DNA from: Friedmanniella luteola
GTDB lineage: Bacteria; Actinomycetota; Actinomycetes; Propionibacteriales; Propionibacteriaceae
Direction: 5' to 3'
Assembly (NCBI RefSeq): GCF_900105065.1
Contig: NZ_LT629749.1
Location: 4,092,001 to 4,156,000 of the forward strand
Length of the DNA: 64,000 nucleotides
Shown one piece after another: positions 17,007 to 25,565 of the stretch; within the stretch, counting starts at the first letter, position 1, and each line of letters starts with the position of its first letter. Made by a program: the position numbers and the translations under genes. The notes under the pieces were generated by a model. The model saw only the letters and a list, made by a program, of their open reading frames with translations, had not been told where the DNA came from and made no database searches.

Positions 17007-17150
17007 TCGCGCGACGAACGCGGTGCCGCCAACCCCGACCAGGTCGGCACTTGGCGGAAGTTGACGATCCACAGCCGGTTCGGCGCGGTGTCGAAGGCGC
17101 GCTCGACCAGGTCCGGTCCTACGAAGTCGAGCGGGCGTGCCTCTGGCGGA
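17003..17150 (-). pseudogene. IS3-family transposase OrfB fragment
   Basis: On the minus strand a run of about 41 codons reads DFVGPDLVERAFDTAPNRLW, then IVNFRQVPTWSGLA, then a stop. This aligns by eye with the beginning of the DDE domain of IS3 OrfB proteins (GPDLV-x-R-x-F, PN-x-LW, D-x-TYV-x-TW-x-GF). The first catalytic Asp position is now Asn, and the rest of the transposase is gone. It lies between the SIR2 gene and the PASTA gene. Confidence 0.5.
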
Positions 17151-17346
17151 GGAGCCTGGGGTTCCAGCCACGGTCCGGCTGTCCATAGACCTGCAGAAGC
17201 CTGCCTACGAATGGGCCATGGGTTGCGACAAGTCTGCCCCTTCACTTCGCGACTTGCCGTAGTGTCTTCCTGGCTCGTTCCGGTTGAACTGCGACCCGCC
17301 ATGGGGATCATCGCAGCGCTCCAGGTTGATGCTTCGGAGGTACGAC

Positions 17347-18438
17347 ATGTGGGAGCTTTCCCGAGCGATGAAGGACCTGCGCCCTCCACAAGATGTAGTC
17401 ACATGCCTTCACGCTGGTGACCTGGTCATCATAAGCGCGCTCAACGACGAGGAGCTGGGCGACGCCGGATTGTCGGCAGAAATCGTTCGGTCTGCTATCA
17501 ATGGGGCACCGTTCTGCAGGCCCCGAAGTCGCGCCGCCTTAGCAGAGATCTGGACCACTAGCAGATCCGGCGATACCGCCTGGATATCACTGATGCAACC
17601 ACTGTTGCCGCATGACCCATACTGGCGATCAATTGTTGGTGCCCACTGGGCACTTTACAACGCCTACTTCAACGAACAGTATTTGGATACGGGCAAGGTT
17701 GGAACCCGGGCCAACACCTTGTTGGAGATCACGGACGCCGGCGCCACCGTAAGCGATCACCAAGTCTTGTTCACTGAGCTCGCCGAGAGCATTGCAGCCG
17801 GGAAGTTATCAGCTTTCCAGCACGGCGCCATATTCGGGTCCATGCTGGTAGCAGGTGGTGTAGTGGGCTTCTTCACCGCAGGCGCAGGCGCGTCGCTCGT
17901 CGGGCGGGCGGGCGGCTGGGTCGAAGGGTCGTTGGAAAACGTCGACGATTGGGTCTCAGAACTCGCTCTTCGATATCTCCTAGCGTCGATCATCGAGGAA
18001 CATGACCGGAAGCGCCACCTAGGCGTCGCGAAGACGATCCATGAGGAAGCGCAGGCTATCGGGCGCTCCGATCCGAACCCCCGTGGCAGTAAGCAGTTCC
18101 GAATGCTGATGGGAGCATATGCCAAGATGTTGGAGGGCATGGCACCCGATACTGCGGACACCACGCAGACCATCCCCGACGTAGTTGGGCTTCGACTGGG
18201 TGACGCGAAAGCGATGTTGCGGACAGCAGGATTTGTCACAATAGTGCAGTTTGACGCTGCGCCACCGGCAGAGGGCCCGCGCTCGGCCTGGTCGGAATCG
18301 CGATGGAATGTGCGAGGGCAATGGCCATCGCCCGGAGTGGCCTGCGATCCGAGCTCAACGATCAGACTGGCCTACAGTCGTCCTGAGGAACGCGTGCGCC
18401 AACAGGATATGGACAGGAGACTTCGGGAAGGGAATTGA
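17347..18438 (+). CDS. hypothetical protein with hydrophobic helix-pair region and C-terminal PASTA domain
   Basis: A 363-residue protein. ATG 17347 has GGAGG seven bases upstream. Around residues 155-190 there is a Gly/Ala-rich hydrophobic region (FGSMLVAGGVVGFFTAGAGA) that could insert in a membrane. The end (about residues 280-345) is one PASTA repeat: TIPDVVGLRLGDAKAMLRTA, GFVTIVQFDA, then a TIRLAYS strand. PASTA repeats usually bind cell-wall peptides, and in small proteins are sometimes only structural. G+C content is lower than in most neighbours. Function unknown; its place next to a SIR2 effector is suggestive only. Confidence 0.6.
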   Translation: MWELSRAMKDLRPPQDVVTCLHAGDLVIISALNDEELGDAGLSAEIVRSAINGAPFCRPRSRAALAEIWTTSRSGDTAWISLMQPLLPHDPYWRSIVGAHWALYNAYFNEQYLDTGKVGTRANTLLEITDAGATVSDHQVLFTELAESIAAGKLSAFQHGAIFGSMLVAGGVVGFFTAGAGASLVGRAGGWVEGSLENVDDWVSELALRYLLASIIEEHDRKRHLGVAKTIHEEAQAIGRSDPNPRGSKQFRMLMGAYAKMLEGMAPDTADTTQTIPDVVGLRLGDAKAMLRTAGFVTIVQFDAAPPAEGPRSAWSESRWNVRGQWPSPGVACDPSSTIRLAYSRPEERVRQQDMDRRLREGN

Positions 18439-18782
18439 AGCGGGCGACTTAGCGGACGGCCCTGATGGCGTCCGATTTTCTGGTGGCAGTGAGCCACAAC
18501 GAGCCGCTAACCACCACCTGACGCCTATCCGAAGGAGTCAGCCAAAGCCGGGACAGACCCGCGTACCGTTCCTGGGCCAGCGTCCTACCGCGCCAGCAGG
18601 AATCGAGTCGTCGTGCCGTCTGTCAACGTCGCCGCGCTTGTAGGTGCGCTTGCCCTGATAAGGCTCGGCACCATGCTCGATCCTCTCAATGGCGAGCAGG
18701 TCCCAAAGGCCAGAACCAACTCAACCAGCGATCCGGTGGTGACCACCCGAGCACCTCGAGTCCTTTCGGATTCACGGGGCTG
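18439..18782. other. non-coding stretch between PASTA gene and integrase scrap
   Basis: About 340 bp with stop codons in all frames and no gene I can support. Near 18755 there are a few bases resembling the start of the integrase HxxR region, so old integrase DNA may begin here. Confidence 0.3.
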
Positions 18783-18936
18783 ATGGACGGCGCCGGACTA
18801 TCAGCACGAGTGGCCGCCGACCAGCTCGGGCACTCTAAGACATCGCTGACGGCCGACGTCTACATGGGACGAAAGAAACGGGCAACCGGGCGGCTGCGGT
18901 TCTAGAGAAGCTCTTCGAGGCAGACATTGCGCATTG
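18783..18936 (+). pseudogene. second integrase remnant (C-terminal end only)
   Basis: These 154 bp match the 3' end of the island integrase (10528-10676) at most positions. Reading frame: MDGAGLSARVAADQLGHSKT, then ADVYMGRKKRATG with the nucleophile Tyr, then a one-base loss turns the tail into RLRF and a TAG at 18903-18905. The rest of the integrase is absent. Divergence from the first copy shows that it came from a related but separate element, so the island has absorbed more than one integration event. Confidence 0.8.
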
Positions 18937-19337
18937 ATTCAAGCTTTCGGACAGCAGGACCAGTGGGCTTGTCGCTCAACGCCTACCTGTTTGCTGAGTA
19001 ATTCCCTCAAGCGGCGGCCAGTCGCCTGCTGCTAGCCCGCAGCCCGCACCCGGGAACCAGGGGGCCAATGGCTGCAATCACCAACGGCAGTCCGCTAACC
19101 CATCTACTGGAGGATTACGTGAAGGGAACGCCTGCGAGCACCGGGGAGTCCGCCGCGGCTTCGAGACTGTCTCGGTCGCCGAGGTGTTCTCCGCCGGTGA
19201 ACCATCGTCATGCGGACGCGCCCAGTAGGCCGACCGTCGCACGGGACCAGACCGTTCCCGGGACGCGCGCAGGCGATCCTTCGGGTGCGTGACTGATGAG
19301 CGAGGCTACCGGCCGCTCGGAGCCGCGGAAGAGTCGT
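18937..19337. other. non-coding stretch after the integrase scrap
   Basis: About 400 bp. Short open frames exist but none has a ribosome site or a recognisable protein. No repeat of note. Confidence 0.3.
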
Positions 19338-20717
19338 TCAAGAGTCAGCGTGATCCGGGGAGTTCGACTCAGAATCAGCGCCCGGCGCTGCGGTATCGCG
19401 ATTGCGCTGGAACAGGCCTCCAACCGCACCTGCGACGCCAGCCGCTGCGCCCTTGATCGCCACACCAGCTTGCTCGGCGGCGGCCGCAGCCCGGGGCTGG
19501 TCTGGGAGGCCGTCACCATCGACGTCAACCGCACGTAGAACCCCATTAGCACGATCGAACGTTTGTGCACCGAGCCGCTTGGCGGCACCAGCGCCCTCCG
19601 CGGTGCCTACGCGGAGCTTGTCGAGGATCTCGCCGGCGGCTTGGCCCCAGCCCTTCGCATCAGCAGCATTGTTGTCGTCCTCGATACCGAGTCGACCACG
19701 AAGGCTGTGCACTTCCGCCGCGACCTGGTTGCTCGACTTGACGGCTGCTGGAGAGTCGAATGGATTGAGCAGCACTCTTGCGTTCGCTCTCTGCACCGTC
19801 TCATCCATCTGCGTGAGCAGCGCGGCGGTGCTGCGTCCAATCCGTTCGAGGCGCTTCTGCCTTGCTTTCGCCAGTCCGAGCCGGTGGCTTTCAAGTTCCT
19901 CTGGCGAAGAGTCCAACACCCGGTCAAGTTCGAGAACGGACACACCATCCTGGAGCTGAAAGGTGCGGGCGAGCACCGCCAGCCACTCACGGACCTTCGG
20001 TTCCGCTTCCCTCGTCGCGCGTGCGATGTCTCCGAGGTCCGCCTTCTTATGGAGCTTCTCGGCGATCGCGTCCAGCTCGCGAAGCACATACGCCTGGGTT
20101 CGGGCGATGGTCTGGGAGGTGGCCTGCACCTTCGACCACGTCACCTCGGAGACGCGCCCGACCTCGTCCCGCACGATGAGCGCGTCCTCGATGGTCAAGT
20201 CCACGCCGATCATGTCGGCGAGCACCGCGTCCTTCTGGCCGCGGAGAATGTCGTCGACCTTCTCGTTGATGAGCTCCAGGTACTCGACGATCTCGTCCAT
20301 CTGCTGCTGCATCGCGCGCTGCTGCATCATCGTGGACAGCGCGGTGAGCGCGAAAGGACCGCTCAACAGCATCGACGGGGCCTGCGCGATCTGAAGCCAT
20401 TGTTTGACGTCGCCCGGCTGCCCAATCATCGCGTGGCTCACGCCAGGCGTCTTCGTCGCCATGAGCCCATACCTGCGAACTGCTTCGGCGGACTCAGCGG
20501 TGAGTTTGACCCATCGTCCGGAGTTCGCTGCGAGGTCGGCCCCGATCTGGACAGCGGCACCTGCAGTACCGGAGGCCGACCATAGTTTGTGGAGGTCGAG
20601 ATCCTTTGATGGCACCTTGTCGAGCCCGGAGTGGAGAAAGAACCGTTCGACATCGCTGGTATTGCCAATGATCGCGACACCGTCGCCGTCGCTGACCATC
20701 TCGATCTCGCTACCCAT
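19338..20717 (-). CDS. conserved actinobacterial protein with coiled-coil region, unknown function
   Basis: A 459-residue protein. ATG 20717 is preferred over an upstream start because GAGGAGA precedes it. The N-terminus has a short beta region (MVSDGDGVAIIGNTSDVERF). A hydrophobic stretch near residues 110-130 (SMLLSGPFALTALSTMM) is followed by a long charged helical section (about 130-330) with coiled-coil heptads, e.g. EIVEYLELINEKVDDIL. Near the end AVDVDGDGLPDQ is an EF-hand-like calcium loop, followed by an Ala/Gly-rich hydrophobic segment. No family function is known to me. Confidence 0.65.
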   Translation of the reverse strand: MGSEIEMVSDGDGVAIIGNTSDVERFFLHSGLDKVPSKDLDLHKLWSASGTAGAAVQIGADLAANSGRWVKLTAESAEAVRRYGLMATKTPGVSHAMIGQPGDVKQWLQIAQAPSMLLSGPFALTALSTMMQQRAMQQQMDEIVEYLELINEKVDDILRGQKDAVLADMIGVDLTIEDALIVRDEVGRVSEVTWSKVQATSQTIARTQAYVLRELDAIAEKLHKKADLGDIARATREAEPKVREWLAVLARTFQLQDGVSVLELDRVLDSSPEELESHRLGLAKARQKRLERIGRSTAALLTQMDETVQRANARVLLNPFDSPAAVKSSNQVAAEVHSLRGRLGIEDDNNAADAKGWGQAAGEILDKLRVGTAEGAGAAKRLGAQTFDRANGVLRAVDVDGDGLPDQPRAAAAAEQAGVAIKGAAAGVAGAVGGLFQRNRDTAAPGADSESNSPDHADS

Positions 20718-20769
20718 TAAGTTCTCCTCTTGCCCGCGGTTGCTCTTCACCCCGTGGGGCGTCTCTTGC

Positions 20770-20973
20770 TCAAACTGTAACCGGCGGCAGGGACATCGAG
20801 GCGTGCCGAGTGTGATCCGAGGCGGACCGCAGCCGCGCGGCGAGCTTTGGCACCTCCGCCGGAGCGATCATGTCTGCGAGGTCGTCGGCGGTGGCGGCGG
20901 ATTCTTCTTGCTGCTCGCAGCATGGGTGAAGGACTCGACGACCGATGGCGGCGGCGCTTGAGCAGGTCTCCAC
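20770..20973 (-). CDS. possible small protein upstream of the coiled-coil gene
   Basis: A 67-codon frame from GTG 20973 with good third-position G/C and a sensible helical section, ADDLADMIAPAEVPKLAARL. It lies 52 bp before the coiled-coil gene in the same direction. There is no strong ribosome site and no family match, so it may be a remnant. Confidence 0.25.
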   Translation of the reverse strand: METCSSAAAIGRRVLHPCCEQQEESAATADDLADMIAPAEVPKLAARLRSASDHTRHASMSLPPVTV

Positions 20974-21199
20974 CTGCCGGTGAATGGTGCCGCCCGATAG
21001 TCACCACCAGGAAGGCCGGCTGGCCCTCCGGAACGCACCCAGGAGCCCGCACCCGCGATGGCGCTGCCTCTCGCTCGCCCAGCGTTCCAGCCCTCTCACC
21101 ATCAAGACCGATCTGCCAAACACCTAGTGCACCGCCGGTCGTACCACCGGCGTCTCGTGACCACCCGCTACGTTCCCCCGCCTTCAGGAGGTTGTGACG
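20974..21199. other. leader region of the relaxase gene
   Basis: This stretch holds a 7-bp inverted repeat, CGCCGGT (21133-21139) with ACCGGCG (21146-21152), shortly before the relaxase start. It is a possible site for conjugative nicking (oriT) or a promoter hairpin. Nothing else is apparent. Confidence 0.3.
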
Positions 21200-24100
21200 A
21201 TGAGCATCCACAAGCTGACGGCCGGTTCGGGGTATGACTACCTGACCCGACACGTGGCCGGGCTGGACGCCACCCACAAGGGCCACGTCGGCCTCGCGTC
21301 GTACTACACCGAGCGGGGCGAGACACCCGGGGTGTGGGGCAGGCTCCGGCATGGTCGGGATCGACGGCCTGGACGCCGGGGACGTCGTGACGGCGGAGCA
21401 GATGCGGTCCCTCTTCGGTAAGGGCCGACACCCACTGGCCGGTCGACTCGCCGAGCTCGCCGGGTCGCCGGCACTCCCGCTCGTGCCGGCGATGGGTCTG
21501 ACATTCAGCACCGGCGTGGTCGAGATAACGCCGTTCCAGCGTGAGGTCGCCGCCCGGTTCGCGGCGGCCAAGCTGGCGGCCGGGGGACTGGCCGAATACT
21601 AGATCAGAGCGGATGAGCGGGCGCGGATCCGGTCCGAGGTGGCCCGGGAGTTCTTCCGTGTCGAGCATGGACGGGATCGGCCGATGCGCGCGAGCTGTCC
21701 GGGATGCTCGCGAAGCTGTCGCGGCCGCGTTCCACCACGGTCGCCGGCTACGACCTCACCTTCTCCCCCGTCAAGTCAGTGTCGACTCTGTGGGCGGTCG
21801 CCGAGCCGAAGACCGCCGCCCAGATCGAGGAGGCCCACCACGCGGCAGTGGCGGACGCGTTGCGGTTCCTCGAGCAGCGCGCCCTGTTCAGCCGCGAGGG
21901 CAAGGGTGGGGTGAGGCAGGTCGACGTCCGGGGTCTGGTGGCGGCGGCGTTCACTCACCGGGACAGCCGGGCCGGCGACCCGGACCTGCACACCCATGTG
22001 GCGGTCGCGAACAAGGTGCAGACCCACAGCGGGAAGTGGCTGTCAATCGACGGCCGGGTGCTGTTCAAGGCCAAGGTGACGGCGTCGGAGACCTACAACA
22101 CCGCCCTCGAACACCACCTCACCGACCGGCTCGGCGTCCAGTTCGGCGAACGACGTGGCCAGGACCCGCGGAAGCGGCGGGTCCGGGAGATCGTCGGCGT
22201 CGACCCCGCGCTCAACGAGCGGTGGTCGGCCCGCCGGAAGGTGATCGTGGTCCGGCAGGGGGAGCTCGCCGGCCGATTCCAGCAGGACCACGGCCGACCC
22301 CCCACGCCGGTGGAGGCGCTGCAGCTGGCGCAGCAGGCCACCTTGGAAACCCGGGACGCGAAGCACGAACCGCGCAGCCTAGCCGAGCAGCGCGCGACGT
22401 GGCACGCCGAAGCCGTCGACGTGCTCGGCGGCGGGACGCAGCTGCGCGACATGCTCCACGCCGCCCTGCAGCCTCCGAGGGTCGCTGGCCCGACGGTAAC
22501 CGCGGCCTGGGTCGCGGCGACCTCACGACAGATCGTGGCGACGGTGGAGGAGCACCGACCGACGTGGCAGACCTGGCATCTGCGCGCCGAAGCCCTTCGA
22601 CAGGTCCGCGGCACCGACCTGCCCCTGGGTCAGGTCGAGCGGGTCGTCGAGCTCCTGGTGGACCAGGCTGTGCAGCGCTGCGTCCCCCTGACACCACCGG
22701 ACGACGGCCTCACCGAACCCGCGGCGCTGCGGCGGGCGGACGGCTCGTCGGTTTACACCGTGGCCGGCGCCGACCTCTACACCTCCACCCGCATCCTCAC
22801 CGCTGAGCAACGGCTTATCTCGACCGCCGGTCACAACGACGGCTGGACGGTCGACCCTGCCTCGGTCGAGCTCGCGCTGCTCGAGACGGCCGCCAACGGC
22901 GTGCAGCTCGACGCCGGGCAGGTGAGTCTGGTGCGGTCGATGGTCACGTCCGGGTCGCGGCTGCAGCTGGCCATCGCCCCCGCTGGGGCGGGGAAGACGA
23001 CCGCCCTCCATACCCTGACCCGGGCTTGGACCGAAGCCGGCGGTGAGGTGATCGGCCTCGCCCCCTCCGCAGTGGCGGCCGCCCAGTTGGGCGAGCAGAC
23101 CGGCGCCCCTGCCGACACCCTCGCCAAGCTCACCTGGACTCTCGACCACCAGCAGCCGCTTCCCGACTGGGCTGCGGGTGTCGGCCCTCGGACGCTGGTG
23201 CTGGTCGACGAGGCCGGGATGGCCGACACCCTCACCCTCGATACCGCCGTCGCGTTCATCGTCGAACGAGGTGGGAGTGTGCGGCTGGTCGGCGACGACG
23301 CCCAGCTCAGTGCCATCGGCGCCGGCGGCGTACTCCACGACGTCCAAGCCGTCCACGGCGTGGTGCGGCTGACTGAGCTGCACCGGTTCGCCGACCCCAT
23401 CGAGGCTGCCGTCACCCTCGCCCTCCGAGACGGACAGCCAGCAGCGTTGGGCTTCTATCTCGACCGGCACCGGATCCACGTCGGCGACCCGACCACCATC
23501 ACCGAGCAGGTGTTCACCGCCTGGCAGGTCGACCGCGGCCAAAGTCTGGATGCGCTGATGCTTGCGCCGACCCGGGACCAGGTCGCCGATCTCAACTTCC
23601 GCGCGCGCACCCACCGCCTGCGCGGCACCATCCCTGGCTGGGAGGTCCGGCTGGCCGACGGGAACCTGGCCAGCGTCGGCGACACCGTGATCACCCGCTC
23701 CAACCAACGACAACTGCGCACCACCGCCGACGACTGGGTGAAGAACGGCGACCGCTGGACCGTCCAACACGTCAGCGCCGCCGGTGGGCTGCAGGTGAAG
23801 CACCTCCGCACCGGCCGCACCACCGCCCTGCCCGCCGGCTACGTCCACAACTCGGTCGAGCTGGGCTACGCCACCACCATCCACGGCGCCCAAGGTGTCA
23901 CCGCCGACACGATGCACGGCGTCATCACCGGCGACGCGTCCCGCCAGCAGCTGTACACAATGCTGACCCGCGGGCGGACCGCCAACCACGTCTACCTGCC
24001 CGTCGTCGGCGACGGCGACCCTCACACCGCTATCCATCCGGACACCATCTATCCCAGAACAGCGACCGACCTGCTCGAGCAGATCCTGGCCCGCGACGAC

Positions 24101-25114
24101 ACCCCCACCTCCGCCAGCACCTTGCAACGCCATCAGCAGGATGCCGCTCTCCGGCTCGGCGACGCAGCCGACCGCTACCTCGATGCTCTTCACGTCGCCG
24201 CCGAACAAGTCGCCGGAGCCGACACCCTCACCGCCCTTGACCACACCGCCGAACAAGTCGCCGCAGGACTTACTCACGAGCCGGCCTGGCCAACCCTCCG
24301 CGCCAACCTCATATTCAACTCGGCAGAAGGGGTAAATCCGAGTGAAGCACTGAGAGCCGCAGCAGCAACGCGCGAACTCGACACCGCCAACGACCGAGCC
24401 GCTGTCCTCGACTTCCGGTGCGAGAGCGACAGCTATGCACCAGGCGGACCGCTGCCGTGGCTGCCCGCCGTCCCCAAGGGACTCAGTGATGACGCTGAGT
24501 GGGGTCCATACCTGAAGGCACGATCACAGCTAGTCACCGACCTCGCCGACCGCATTCGCCTTGACACGGCACACCGCCGACCAGCGTGGGCAGCCGACCA
24601 CCCCAACTTGACCGCAAACGCGTTGGTCGCCGACGTGGAGGTGTGGCGGGCGGCAAACCGGGTCGACGGCAGCGACGGTCGCGCTACCGGAGCCCCCGTA
24701 ACGAACGGCCCGGGCCACACTTGGCAGGCGCAGCTCGAACGGCGTCTCGCCGCCGACACCACAGAAGGACGCGCGGCGCTGCTTCAGCTCATCACCGACC
24801 TTGCCCCCAGCACCGCCCACGACCGCCAAGCGCCTCTGGTGGCTGCGCGAGTCGCGAGCCTGGTGGCGGCCGGACTCGACGGTCGGCAGTTGCTGAAGCA
24901 AGCGACAGGAGGAGGGCCGCTGCCCGACGACCATCCGGCCTCAGCCCTCTGGTGGCGAGTCGTCGACCAGCTACCAGGATCAGCGAGCCAGCCACAAGAA
25001 CTCACCTCGCCGCCACGGACGTCGCGCCGAGTAGCAGCCCGTCCCGCGGCCAGGGCCGCCTCCCCCCAACACCGGCTCACCGTCTCCCGGCCGCCGTGGT
25101 CTCCCGAAAGGTGA
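21200..25114 (+). pseudogene. traA: TraA/TrwC-type conjugative relaxase-helicase, N-terminus broken
   Basis: ATG 21200 follows AGGAGG. The relaxase start (SIHKLTAGSGYDYLTRHVAG, with Tyr candidates) shifts frame near 21340. The next piece (GMVGIDGLDAGDVVTAEQM) runs to an in-frame TAG at 21600-21602. The same frame continues to about 21685, then shifts again into a 1136-codon frame. That long part has the three-His metal motif DPDLHTHVAVANK, the RecD-like helicase with Walker A APAGAGKTTALH (near 22980) and Walker B LVDEAGMAD, and YATTIHGAQGVTADTMHG. The protein would nick oriT and unwind DNA for transfer. Two shifts and one nonsense codon mean it is dead; the helicase part alone could still be made from an internal start. 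Confidence 0.85.
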
Positions 25115-25565
25115 AGCGGTATATAAGGCTGACTTCCTGACTCCGGCGCGCGCCGAGCCAGCCGGACCGCGTCCGGCCGCTGCTATCCAGCCAGGAGACA
25201 ACGGAACCATCCCGACCCCCAAGCTCAGGATGCCCCAGGGGAACGCCCCCAGTTCAGGGTGACCGGACCGGCCCGGTGTCGCACATCAACTGGCGACGAC
25301 CGTCGCACATCAACCGACGGAGGACACAGGCGACCAGGACAAGGCGACCAGGACCGGTGCCGTGAGAACCCTCCTTGCTCGGTCAAGGCGACTCGCTTCG
25401 AAGTCGCAGCCCCCTTCGTTGGTGAATTGTTCGCTGAAGACGCTGGGCTGATCTGGGAGCGTCTTAGTTCGAGAACCTTCAGGACCTCATCCAGTATCCC
25501 AATGCCAGTTAAGGAGGACCAACGGCAAGCCCTATCGCGGTTCGGCGATTCTCAATTCCAGGCTC
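25115..25565. other. intergenic region with a short direct repeat
   Basis: 450 bp after the relaxase. The 13-bp sequence gtcgcacatcaac occurs at 25278-25290 and 25302-25314. No gene is supported. The relaxase and the AddA-like gene converge here, so at least one terminator is expected, but I do not see a clear one. Confidence 0.35.

Noticed and set aside
22523-24277. A 584-codon minus-strand frame opposite the relaxase-helicase
   Set aside because: Gly/Val-rich low-complexity text, no motif, no ribosome site; the plus strand carries the full helicase motif set.
25278-25314. A CRISPR-like repeat pair (gtcgcacatcaac twice)
   Set aside because: Only two 13-bp copies, 24 bp apart, with no further units, so not an array.
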